This document shows, in pieces, positions 53,766 through 61,930 of a DNA stretch of 64,000 bases; the stretch's first letter is position 1, and every line of letters starts with the position of its first letter. Below the pieces are notes generated by a model, which was not told the DNA's origin, ran no database searches, and saw only the letters and a program-made list of their open reading frames with translations. Location of the stretch: the NCBI GenBank assembly GCA_964202965.1, contig CAXNKG010000005.1, positions 1 to 64,000 on the forward strand. Reading direction: 5' to 3'. The DNA is from CAXNKG01 sp964202965 (GTDB lineage: Bacteria; Acidobacteriota; Vicinamibacteria; Vicinamibacterales; UBA2999). Both the position numbers and the translations under genes were made by a program.

Positions 53766-54523
53766 ACCGCACCTTCGCACCCTCGCACCTTCGCACCCTC
53801 GCACTGCTGGCCGCGCTTCTTGTCCAACCGGCCGTGGCGGCCCCTCAGGGCCGTCCGGCGGGGCCTCCGCCGCCCAGGGCCGTGGCGCCGGTCGACCTCA
53901 CCGGCACGTGGCTATCGGTCGTGACCGAGGACTGGCGCTGGAGAATGGTGACGCCGCCGAAGGGCGACCTCGCCAGCCTGCCGCTGACCGACGCCGCCCG
54001 CAAAGTGGCGGACGCGTGGGATCCCGCCAGGGACACCGCGGCGGGCGAGCAGTGCCGCGCCTACGGCGCCGCCGGCGTGATGCGGCTCCCGGGGCGGGTC
54101 CGGTTCTCGTGGCAGAACGACACGGCGATCAGACTCGAGACGGAGGCCGGCACGCAGACGCGCCTGCTGCAGTTCGGCCGACGGGCCGCGGCGCCGGCGC
54201 GTCCCGGGTGGCAGGGCGTGTCGGTCGCCGACTGGCAGTTTGCCGGAGGCCGGCGCGGCGGCGGCACCGGCTCGCTGCGCGTGGTGACGACGAACATGCG
54301 GCCCGGCTACCTGCGGAAGAACGGCGTGCCGTACAGCGCCGAGGCGCAGCTCACCGAGTATTTCAACGTCGTCACGGACGCGACGTCGAACGACACCTGG
54401 CTGATTGTGACGACGATGGTCGAAGACCCGCAGTACCTGAGCGTGCCGCGGTTCGTCACCAGCTCGCAGTTCAAGAAGGTCGACGCATCCCCCTGGAACC
54501 CGACGCCCTGCATGGCCGAGTAA
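53762..54523 (+). CDS. exported domain protein, 'VSVVTEDWR' branch
   Basis: 253 aa, ATGA overlap with the fusion gene. The signal peptide coding region is made of a four-copy 8-bp DNA repeat, giving APSHLRTLA at its start. DLTGTWLSVVTEDWRWRM, QCRAYGAAGVMRLPGRV, TQTRLLQFGRR, NMRPGYLRKNGVPYS and VDASPWNPTPC match 21486 along its full length. Function unknown; it accompanies the MBL in both places. Confidence 0.82.
   Translation: MNRTFAPSHLRTLALLAALLVQPAVAAPQGRPAGPPPPRAVAPVDLTGTWLSVVTEDWRWRMVTPPKGDLASLPLTDAARKVADAWDPARDTAAGEQCRAYGAAGVMRLPGRVRFSWQNDTAIRLETEAGTQTRLLQFGRRAAAPARPGWQGVSVADWQFAGGRRGGGTGSLRVVTTNMRPGYLRKNGVPYSAEAQLTEYFNVVTDATSNDTWLIVTTMVEDPQYLSVPRFVTSSQFKKVDASPWNPTPCMAE
53773..53804 (+). 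repeat. 8-bp tandem repeat (CYTCGCAC)x4 inside a signal-peptide region
   Basis: Four perfect units CTTCGCAC / CCTCGCAC. The reverse-complement unit recurs three times at 55158-55181, also at the 5' end of an exported-protein gene, so the two arrays are inverted relative to each other and bracket the 53762 gene and folE. Confidence 0.8.
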
Positions 54524-54527
54524 CGGG

Positions 54528-54539
54528 TACAATTCCAGC
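54528..54539 (+). promoter_or_regulatory. -10-like box 6 nt before a start codon (leaderless candidate)
   Basis: TACAAT (54528-54533) then 6 nt and the GTG of folE at 54540. No Shine-Dalgarno lies between them. Confidence 0.5.
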
Positions 54540-55142
54540 GTGCAGGATCTGATCACGCGCCTGCTGGTCGAGCTCGGCGAGGATCCGTCCCGCGAGGGCC
54601 TGGCGCGGACCCCGCAGCGCGTCGAGCGCGCCCTTAAATTTCTGACGAGCGGCTACACGGCCGACATCCACGCCATCCTCAACGGCGCGCTCTTCACGGT
54701 CGACTACAGCGAAATGGTCATCGTGAAGGACATCGACTACTACAGTCTGTGCGAGCACCACCTGCTGCCGTTCTTCGGCAAGTGCCACGTGGCGTACATC
54801 CCGCGGCGTCAGGTGATTGGCCTCAGCAAGATTCCGCGCCTCGTGGACGTCTTTGCGCGCCGCCTGCAGATTCAGGAGCGCATGACCAATCAGATTGCGC
54901 AGACGATTCTCGACACGGTCAATCCGCTCGGCGTGGCGGTCGTCTGCGAGGGGACGCACCTCTGCATGTCGATGCGCGGCGTCGAGAAGCAGAATTCCTT
55001 TGCCGTCACCAGCGCCATGCTCGGCGCCTTCCGCGACAACTCGCGGACGAGAATGGAGTTCCTGGAATTGATCAGGCACAGGAACGACCCCGTCACGGCG
55101 CCGGTGGCGGTCGGCGCGGGGCTGACATGCGTGAACGATTGA
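54540..55142 (+). CDS. folE: GTP cyclohydrolase I
   Basis: 200 aa, typical length. Catalyses GTP to 7,8-dihydroneopterin triphosphate, first step of folate/pterin synthesis, in the cytoplasm. Zinc and active-site residues are in YSLCEHHLLPFFGKCH and EGTHLCMSMRG; GLSKIPRLVDVFARRLQ and RMTNQIAQTI are family landmarks. GTG start directly after a -10-like box, suggesting leaderless translation. The stop overlaps the next ATG (TGATG). Confidence 0.96.
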   Translation: MQDLITRLLVELGEDPSREGLARTPQRVERALKFLTSGYTADIHAILNGALFTVDYSEMVIVKDIDYYSLCEHHLLPFFGKCHVAYIPRRQVIGLSKIPRLVDVFARRLQIQERMTNQIAQTILDTVNPLGVAVVCEGTHLCMSMRGVEKQNSFAVTSAMLGAFRDNSRTRMEFLELIRHRNDPVTAPVAVGAGLTCVND

Positions 55143-55822
55143 TGACGAGCTGCGGAGGTGCGAGGGTGCGAGGGTGCGAAAAAGCACTCCTGGCCCTGCT
55201 GGCAGCCGCAGCGCTCACGGCCGCCGTTCACGCGCAGACTCGTGGGCGCGCCGCGGGACCGGCCCTCGCCACCGAGCCTGCCGCCGTCGAGTGCCCGTCC
55301 GTCCTCGGCGACGGTGTGCATACGATGCGCACGTTCTGCGACGTCCTGACGGGACGGGACGTTGCCGGCGGCGTCATCATCACGCTTCCGCCCCATACGG
55401 GTCCCGTGACGCTGACGTTCGACCTGCACAACCGCCATACCTACTCGGAGGAGCAAATCAAGAGCGGCCGCGGCTACCGGCATTACACCGCAACCATCGG
55501 CGTGCTCACGGCCGACAACACGCTGCTGGCCCGAGGCGTGGTGCAGAACGAGTTCCGCACTGCGGCTGATCTGGTGGATCGCGTGAGCGGCGGTGCCGGC
55601 CCCGGCGGCGTCAAGGCGGTCGCGCCAACCGGGTCGGAGCCGATCACCGTCGTCGTTCCCGCGGCCGAGGAGACCGTCAGCATCCTTGGTGAGAAGCTGG
55701 CCGTCGTTGGGCCTGACGGGACCGACACCTTCGTCACCCCCGGCAGACCGGTCGCCATCATCAGCAACGTCCAGGTGCAGTACCGGCCGGCGCCCGCCCG
55801 CCGCGCGCCCGTGCGACGGTGA
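55142..55822 (+). CDS. exported protein of unknown function
   Basis: 226 aa from the ATG at 55142 overlapping the folE stop (TGATG). Signal peptide LLALLAAAALTAAVHAQ. The mature part is beta-rich: CPSVLGDGVHTMRTFCDVLT, GGVIITLPPHTGPVTLTFDL, RGVVQNEFRTAADLVDRVSG. Two Cys could form a disulfide. No family recognised. The next gene's GTG overlaps its stop. Confidence 0.7.
   Translation: MTSCGGARVRGCEKALLALLAAAALTAAVHAQTRGRAAGPALATEPAAVECPSVLGDGVHTMRTFCDVLTGRDVAGGVIITLPPHTGPVTLTFDLHNRHTYSEEQIKSGRGYRHYTATIGVLTADNTLLARGVVQNEFRTAADLVDRVSGGAGPGGVKAVAPTGSEPITVVVPAAEETVSILGEKLAVVGPDGTDTFVTPGRPVAIISNVQVQYRPAPARRAPVRR
55158..55181 (+). repeat. 8-bp tandem repeat (GTGCGARR)x3
   Basis: Units GTGCGAGG, GTGCGAGG, GTGCGAAA. 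Inverted version of the array at 53773-53804. It lies in codons ~6-13 of the exported protein gene. Confidence 0.75.
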
Positions 55823-56526
55823 GCGGCGACGAGCGTCTCTCCATCATCATTCCCGTTTTCAACGAGGCCAGCACGTTACGCGAAGTGATCGATCGGCTGC
55901 TCGCGGTCGATCTCCCCGTTCCGCGCGAGATCATCGTCGTCGACGACGGCTCGACCGACGGAACCGGTGAGGTGCTGGATGCCGCTCTCCGCGGCAGCCT
56001 TCCCATCACCGTGCTCCGGGCCTCGGCGAACGGCGGGAAGGGGACCGCGATCCGCCTCGGGCTCGAACGCGCACGAGGGACGATTGTCGCGATTCAGGAC
56101 GCCGATCTCGAGCTGGATCCGCAGCAACTGGCCACGCTTGTGGCGCCGATTCTCGACGGCCAGTCGAGTGTCGTGTATGGTTCGCGGTTTCTGGCGGGGC
56201 GCGGCGGGGCGCCGCTTGTCACCTTCGTGGCGAACCGGACGCTGACGGCGGTGACGAATCTGCTGTTCGGCGCGGCGCTGACAGACATGGAGACCTGCTA
56301 CAAGGTCATGCGGACGACCGTGGCCCGATCGCTTCAGCTGCGCGCAGCGCGATTCGAGATCGAGCCAGAGATCACGGCGCGCCTGCTGCGCGCCGGCCAT
56401 CGCATTCACGAGGTGCCGGTCCGCTTCGACCCCCGCTCACGGGCGCAGGGCAAGAAAATCGGGTGGCGTGACGGAGTCACGGCGCTGCAGGTCCTCATGC
56501 GAGAGCGATGCGCGCCGCGACCTTAG
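55819..56526 (+). CDS. family 2 glycosyltransferase (dolichol-phosphate-mannose synthase-like)
   Basis: 235 aa, GTG start overlapping the previous stop. LSIIIPVFNEASTL, VVDDGSTDGT, GGKGTAIRLGLERARG and the D-x-D-like IQDADLELDP are GT2 hallmarks, with SRFLAGRGG and MRTTVARSL later. It likely moves a sugar from a nucleotide donor to a polyprenyl phosphate at the inner membrane. The next gene, a membrane glycosyltransferase, would use that lipid-linked sugar. Confidence 0.9.
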   Translation: MSGDERLSIIIPVFNEASTLREVIDRLLAVDLPVPREIIVVDDGSTDGTGEVLDAALRGSLPITVLRASANGGKGTAIRLGLERARGTIVAIQDADLELDPQQLATLVAPILDGQSSVVYGSRFLAGRGGAPLVTFVANRTLTAVTNLLFGAALTDMETCYKVMRTTVARSLQLRAARFEIEPEITARLLRAGHRIHEVPVRFDPRSRAQGKKIGWRDGVTALQVLMRERCAPRP

Positions 56527-58016
56527 CCGCCGTCATCCTCGCCGTCGTGGCGATCGGCGTACGGTGGGGCACCTTTGTCGCCGGCGGCTCCGATTCGTAC
56601 TGCTATCTGCACCAGGCCGAGCGATGGGCATCAGGCCCACTGCAGATGGTCGAGCCGCTGGCCCTCGAGGCGCCCTGGCCGGATGCCGCCCTCACATTCG
56701 CTCCTGCCGGCCATCGCCCATCGCCGACCGTCCCCGGCGCGCTCGTTCCGATCTGTCCCTCGGGACTCTCGATCGCCATGGCGCCGTTCGTGTGGATCGG
56801 CGGGACGACGGCTGCCTTTCTCATCGTGCCGCTGTTTGGCGCGTTGTTGATCGGCGCGACCTACGTCGTCGGCGCCCGATATGGCGCTCGCGTCGGCATG
56901 ACATCGGCGGCGATCGTCGCGTCCGCGCCGGTATTTCTGTTTCAGCTCGTGCAGCCGATGAGCGATGTGCCGGCGGCGGCGCTCTGGATGATGGCGGTCG
57001 CGGGGGTCACGAGCGCGCGCCGCCGCGGCGCGCTGCTCGGCGGCGTCGCGGTGGCCGCCGCCGTCGTGATGCGGCCGAACCTCGTACCGCTGGCGATTCC
57101 TCTAGGACTCTTCCTGCTGCTCCGGCCCGAGCGGCTGTGGCGCGAACGCCTCGGCGCGGCCACCCGCTTCGCGGCTGTCGCGGCGGCCGGCCCCCTCTGT
57201 GTCGCCCTCATCCAGAACGCGTTCTTCGGATCGCCATTCAGCTCGGGGTATGGATCCATCGACGCGCTGTTCGACGCGCAGAACGTTCAGCCCAACGCGA
57301 TCCGGTATGCGACGTGGCTCTCACAGACACTGACGCCCGGGTGGGTGCTGGCCGCCGCCGCGCCGTTTCTGCTGCCAGGGGCGTCGAGCAGGCTGTTCCT
57401 CTGGATGTTCCTGGTGAATGTGGCCGTCTACCTGCCGTACGCCGTGTTTGACGATTGGAGTTACCTGCGATTTCTCCTGCCGACGATTCCCCTCGTCGTC
57501 GTGCTGGGGGTCGCCGTGTTCGACTCCCTGTGCCGGCGGACGTGGTCCTGGACGTCCCGGCCGGCGCTGGTCGCGGTGGCCGCCGCCCTGGTGGTGTTCG
57601 GCGTCCGTGAAGCGGAGGTACGCAGCGCGTTCCGGCTGAAGCGGCTCGAGGCGCGCTACGAGCAGGCGGGCCGATACGTTGGCGACGCGCTGCCGGACAA
57701 CGCGGTTGTGATCACGAGCTGGCAGAGCGGCAGCGTACGGTTCTACTCGGGTCGCAAGACGATCCTCTGGGACTCCCTCGATCCCGCGTGGCTCGACCGC
57801 GCGATCGCATGGGTGCGCGACCGGGGCTTCGAGCCGTACCTGCTGTTTGAAAGCCGGGAGGAGCCCCTCTTCAGGCGGCGATTCGCGGGCAATTCGATCG
57901 GCGCGCTCGACTGGCCGCCTGCCGCCGACGTCGCGGCCAGAGTACGGATCTACCGGCCAGGCGACAGAGACCGCTATTACCGGGGCGAGCCGGTTCCCAC
58001 CGACTACGCGCGCTGA
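56508..58016 (+). CDS. GT-C type membrane glycosyltransferase
   Basis: 502 aa with about ten membrane helices. Overlaps the GT2 gene by 19 bp. The first periplasmic loop holds GGSDSYCYLHQAERW (acidic residue after helix 1, as in ArnT/PMT-like enzymes) and later QPMSDVPAAALWMMAV. The C-terminal ~130 residues are a soluble domain (VITSWQSGSVRFYSGR). Probably transfers the sugar from the polyprenyl carrier to a cell-envelope acceptor. Confidence 0.82.
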   Translation: MRAATLAAVILAVVAIGVRWGTFVAGGSDSYCYLHQAERWASGPLQMVEPLALEAPWPDAALTFAPAGHRPSPTVPGALVPICPSGLSIAMAPFVWIGGTTAAFLIVPLFGALLIGATYVVGARYGARVGMTSAAIVASAPVFLFQLVQPMSDVPAAALWMMAVAGVTSARRRGALLGGVAVAAAVVMRPNLVPLAIPLGLFLLLRPERLWRERLGAATRFAAVAAAGPLCVALIQNAFFGSPFSSGYGSIDALFDAQNVQPNAIRYATWLSQTLTPGWVLAAAAPFLLPGASSRLFLWMFLVNVAVYLPYAVFDDWSYLRFLLPTIPLVVVLGVAVFDSLCRRTWSWTSRPALVAVAAALVVFGVREAEVRSAFRLKRLEARYEQAGRYVGDALPDNAVVITSWQSGSVRFYSGRKTILWDSLDPAWLDRAIAWVRDRGFEPYLLFESREEPLFRRRFAGNSIGALDWPPAADVAARVRIYRPGDRDRYYRGEPVPTDYAR

Positions 58017-58029
58017 CCCATGCTCGTCG

Positions 58030-58695
58030 TCAGCGCGTCGCTGGCATGAGCCAGACGCCGCCGACGAGGATCGCGAGAACCGCCGCCGCCGTCAGCATCG
58101 CCCGGTGCGCGCGATGGTGCAGGCCGGAGCCGCCGGCCGTCCTGCCGACGATCGCCGCGAACGCCGTCATGGCTGCCACCGTGCCGACACCGAACGCGCC
58201 GATGTAGATCACCGAGGCCGCGCGCGTGGGCAGGGCAAGCGCTGGAACGACGCCAAGAAAATGCGAACTGCCGGCGACGCCATGCAGCACGCCGAGACAG
58301 AACGACGCGTGGGCATGGCCCAGATGCCGCAGCCAGCGCGGTCCGGCGTGGATATGCAGGTGATCGTGATGCACGTGCCCGTGGGCATGCGGAGCCGGAT
58401 GCACGCGCAGGCTGCGCCGCAGCGCCCAGATGCCGACCACGATCAGCGCCGCGCCGACAAGCCGCTCGCTCCAGGCGGAGATCACGTCAATCGGCGGCAG
58501 CGCGTCCCGCAGAAGGACGGCAAGCAGCGCCACGACGACGACGCCAGAGGCGTGGCCGATGCCCCAGGTCCAGCCGGCGATCCAGCCGCGCCTCCGGCCG
58601 TCGGCCACGGCAAGGGGAGCGACCGCGGCCAGATGGTCGGGCCCTGCGAGGACGTGAAAGAACCCGGCGAGCGCTCCTGTGATTGCTGTCAGCAC
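58030..58695 (-). CDS. NicO/UreH-like nickel or cobalt transporter
   Basis: 221 aa, six hydrophobic segments, GTG start. FFHVLAGPDHLAAVAPLAVA is the metal-site helix of the UreH/NicO group, repeated as SFCLGVLHGVAGSSHFLGVV in the second half. A His-rich cytoplasmic loop (residues ~105-120, nine His in sixteen) sits between them, as in RcnA-like metal exporters. No urease or hydrogenase genes are seen in the window. Confidence 0.8.
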   Translation of the reverse strand: MLTAITGALAGFFHVLAGPDHLAAVAPLAVADGRRRGWIAGWTWGIGHASGVVVVALLAVLLRDALPPIDVISAWSERLVGAALIVVGIWALRRSLRVHPAPHAHGHVHHDHLHIHAGPRWLRHLGHAHASFCLGVLHGVAGSSHFLGVVPALALPTRAASVIYIGAFGVGTVAAMTAFAAIVGRTAGGSGLHHRAHRAMLTAAAVLAILVGGVWLMPATR

Positions 58696-58700
58696 GTTCC

Positions 58701-59496
<796 letters not shown>

Positions 59497-59510
59497 GAAT
59501 TGATTTTATC

Positions 59511-59533
59511 GGGGATTGGGGGTTGGGGATTGG
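59511..59533 (+). repeat. G-tract run, G-quadruplex candidate
   Basis: GGGG-ATT-GGGGG-TT-GGGG-ATT-GG just upstream of the SDR gene (15 bp before its start) and after the radical SAM terminator. Confidence 0.5.
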
Positions 59534-59540
59534 AACTCGG

Positions 59541-59577
59541 AAAAAGAAAGGGCCGGCTATCCGAAGACAGCCGGCCC
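59541..59577 (-). terminator. Rho-independent terminator of the radical SAM gene
   Basis: A perfect 9-bp stem GGGCCGGCT/AGCCGGCCC with a 10-nt loop, followed on the minus strand by TTTCTTTTT. It sits 33 bp after the stop codon. Confidence 0.85.
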
Positions 59578-59609
59578 GTAACTGAGGCCTGAAGCCCGAA
59601 GCCTTGAGC

Positions 59610-61706
59610 CTACACCGTCGGCTTGTGCACCACTTCCGCGACGTCCTGCTTCTTGCGTCCGCCGCCGAGTCCCTGGATCTGCAGCGTCGGCTGCTCCTTG
59701 AGCACTTCCTGGCGATACAGGCGCTCCATGTCCTGGTGCTGGCGGAGCTCCTCGGGCGTCATCTGCGACTTCTTGCGCGCCGCGAGCTTCTCCTGGCGGG
59801 CGTTCTTCGCAATGCCCAGGTCATCGAGATCCGTCTGCTGACCCTTGGCGACCGCCTCCGCGTTGAGCACCAGCGAGTGGTCCTTGCTCGACATATCGAC
59901 GCTCTTGCCGCCGGCGAAGATCTCGTGGCGGCCGTGCTCCTCGTACCACTTGGTGAGTGTCGCCGTCATGTGCATCTTCTCGATGATGTTCCGCCAGCCG
60001 ATGCCGGTGTTATACGCGCAGAAGGAGATTTCGCCCTGCTGCGTCGCATACGGAATGATGCACATCTCGGTGCGGCGGAAGTCGTAGTTGAAGAGGTCCT
60101 GGAACCACATCCCGGCGATGAACAGGAAGTTCCAGCGGTCCGAGCGCCGCTTTTCGATGTCGCTCATCGTGCGGTCGCCGGTCACCTTGCCGTAGTTCCG
60201 GCCCGTCGCGCCGAACGTCTTGTCGAACTTCTTCATGAGGTCGCCCATGCGGAAGTGGGTCGGCGACTGGAACGGGTCGTAGTTGCGCATCAGGGCGAGG
60301 CCCATGCCGACGAGCGACAGGAACTTGCCGCGCGCGGCGTCGTTCACCTGCGCGACGTCCCTGGCGAGCTGATCGGCCTTCAGGAACGCCGTCACGGGGA
60401 CCGCTTCCTTCGTGTCCTTGTCGATCATCAGCGCCATGCCGATGCCGCAGTTCGGGTGGCAGCCGCACGTCAGCTGGCCCCATTCGCGGTCGGGCCCGTG
60501 GACGACGTCCGCCCAGTCGGTGAAGGTGGACATGAACGAGATCGGGAACCAGTCGCGGATCGGCTCGCCGATGCCGGTCTGGTTCTTCACGTCATGCGCC
60601 AGGTGCGACAGCGTGTAGCGCTGCGCGGCACGGCGCTCCGGCGTGATCTCCTCGTCGCGGCCGGTGAACGAGACCGGCTGGAACGAGAGGAAGTTGATCC
60701 GCTTCGGGTTATCCATCGCGAACTCGATGACCCGGCCGACCTGCTCGTTGTTGACGCCGTTCACGATCGTGATGACCGGGACGATGTCCACGCCGGCGTT
60801 GAACAGGTTTTCGATCGCGCGCAGCTTCACGTCGAACAGGTTGCCGACGCGGCGGTGCGCGTTGGCCGCGTTGCCGATGCCGTCAAACTGCAGGTACGCG
60901 TAGCGCAGACCCGCTTCCGCGGCCGCCCTGGCGAAGTCGGGACTCTTGGCGAACTCGATGCCGTTGGTCGCCGCCTGAATGCTGTTGTAGCCCACCTTGC
61001 GCGCATAGCGGACCGCGTCCAGGAAGAACGGCGACATTGTCGGCTCGCCGCCCGAGAACTGCACCGACATCTGCCGCTTCGGCTTGATCGTGACGGCGTT
61101 GTCGAGCACCTGCTTGATGTCTTCCCACGTCAACTCGTGGACGAAGCCCACCTGGTTGGCGTCCATGAAGCAGGGGTCGCACATCATGTTGCAGCGGTTG
61201 GTCAGGTCGACCGTCAGCACCGACCCGCGGCCGTGCTTCACGGTGGAGCTGCCGTGGTTGTGGAGCTTCTCGTCGTTGTGCGCGCGGGTGTCGCGGCCCG
61301 GGAAGACTTCCTCGAGGTGCTTGAAGAACGCGGGATCCATCGCCATCACGTCCTCGAAATGGCCGTGCAGGGGACAGTCCTTGACCATCAGGATCTTGCC
61401 GTCGCGCTCGATGATGGTCGCCTTGATCTCGCCGACCTTTTCGTTGAGCAGCACCGAGACGTCCTTCTTGCCGTCGAGGATCTCCTGACGCGCCTCACGC
61501 GTGCAGGTCGGGCAGAGGGAGTCGGTCTCCCGCGGCCAGCCGAGCGGCGGCTTCGTTTTCTGGTGCGACTTCAGGAGCGGCTTGTCCGACCAGCGTGGAA
61601 TGAAGGACGGGTTCTGGCTGATTCGATTCGCGGCGGAGAAGACCTGCCAGATTCCATTGGCCGCGATCGACATCCCTTTTTCCACGTACTTGATTGGCGC
61701 GTGCAT
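59610..61706 (-). CDS. radical SAM enzyme, tetraether/membrane-spanning lipid synthase (Tes/Mss)-like
   Basis: 698 aa from the ATG at 61706, which has GGAGAG 9 bp upstream. An N-terminal zinc-ribbon/rubredoxin-like pair C65-P-T-C68 and C111-P-L-H-G, then the radical SAM motif C172-x3-C176-x2-C179 (NRCNMMCDPCF), FSGGEPTMSPFF, and extra Cys in LTCGCHPNCGIG and FCAYNTGIG. This cluster layout, length and CPLHG motif match the MJ0619/Tes family, which in archaea joins lipid tails to make tetraethers and has homologues in Acidobacteria. It may make membrane-spanning iso-diabolic-acid-type lipids (inference). The C-terminal ~100 residues are Lys/Gln-rich. Confidence 0.7.
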   Translation of the reverse strand: MHAPIKYVEKGMSIAANGIWQVFSAANRISQNPSFIPRWSDKPLLKSHQKTKPPLGWPRETDSLCPTCTREARQEILDGKKDVSVLLNEKVGEIKATIIERDGKILMVKDCPLHGHFEDVMAMDPAFFKHLEEVFPGRDTRAHNDEKLHNHGSSTVKHGRGSVLTVDLTNRCNMMCDPCFMDANQVGFVHELTWEDIKQVLDNAVTIKPKRQMSVQFSGGEPTMSPFFLDAVRYARKVGYNSIQAATNGIEFAKSPDFARAAAEAGLRYAYLQFDGIGNAANAHRRVGNLFDVKLRAIENLFNAGVDIVPVITIVNGVNNEQVGRVIEFAMDNPKRINFLSFQPVSFTGRDEEITPERRAAQRYTLSHLAHDVKNQTGIGEPIRDWFPISFMSTFTDWADVVHGPDREWGQLTCGCHPNCGIGMALMIDKDTKEAVPVTAFLKADQLARDVAQVNDAARGKFLSLVGMGLALMRNYDPFQSPTHFRMGDLMKKFDKTFGATGRNYGKVTGDRTMSDIEKRRSDRWNFLFIAGMWFQDLFNYDFRRTEMCIIPYATQQGEISFCAYNTGIGWRNIIEKMHMTATLTKWYEEHGRHEIFAGGKSVDMSSKDHSLVLNAEAVAKGQQTDLDDLGIAKNARQEKLAARKKSQMTPEELRQHQDMERLYRQEVLKEQPTLQIQGLGGGRKKQDVAEVVHKPTV

Positions 61707-61795
61707 CGTAGATAGCTCTCCTTTTCCGGACATTCTGGGGCCAATTGCGCGGATTCGGGCCTGATTTTCAGCGGATTGGCATCCTGCCGCCTGAA

Positions 61796-61825
61796 GGGGA
61801 TAGGGAGAAGGGGGAAGGGGATGGG
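61796..61825 (+). repeat. G-tract run, G-quadruplex candidate
   Basis: Six G-tracts (GGGG, GGG, GGGGG, GGGG, GGG with short A/T loops) in the 224-bp gap between the divergent radical SAM and gltB genes. Confidence 0.5.
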
Positions 61826-61912
61826 AAAAATCCCCGCCTGGGAGTCCTATCCATACTGTAAAGAGATTGATGTCTCATGAACATTGTATTTAACTTATGG
61901 ATGAGAGGGCGA

Positions 61913-61918
61913 TATAAC
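61913..61918 (+). promoter_or_regulatory. -10-like box of gltB
   Basis: TATAAC, 12 nt before the gltB ATG, within the AT-rich stretch 61855-61918. No clear -35. Confidence 0.4.
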
Positions 61919-61930
61919 GGTCGATCTCCG

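Noticed and set aside
59604..61715. 703-codon open frame on the plus strand opposite the radical SAM gene
   Set aside because: Arg/Val/His-rich composition without motifs; a shadow of a real gene in GC-rich DNA. The opposite strand has clear family motifs and a terminator.
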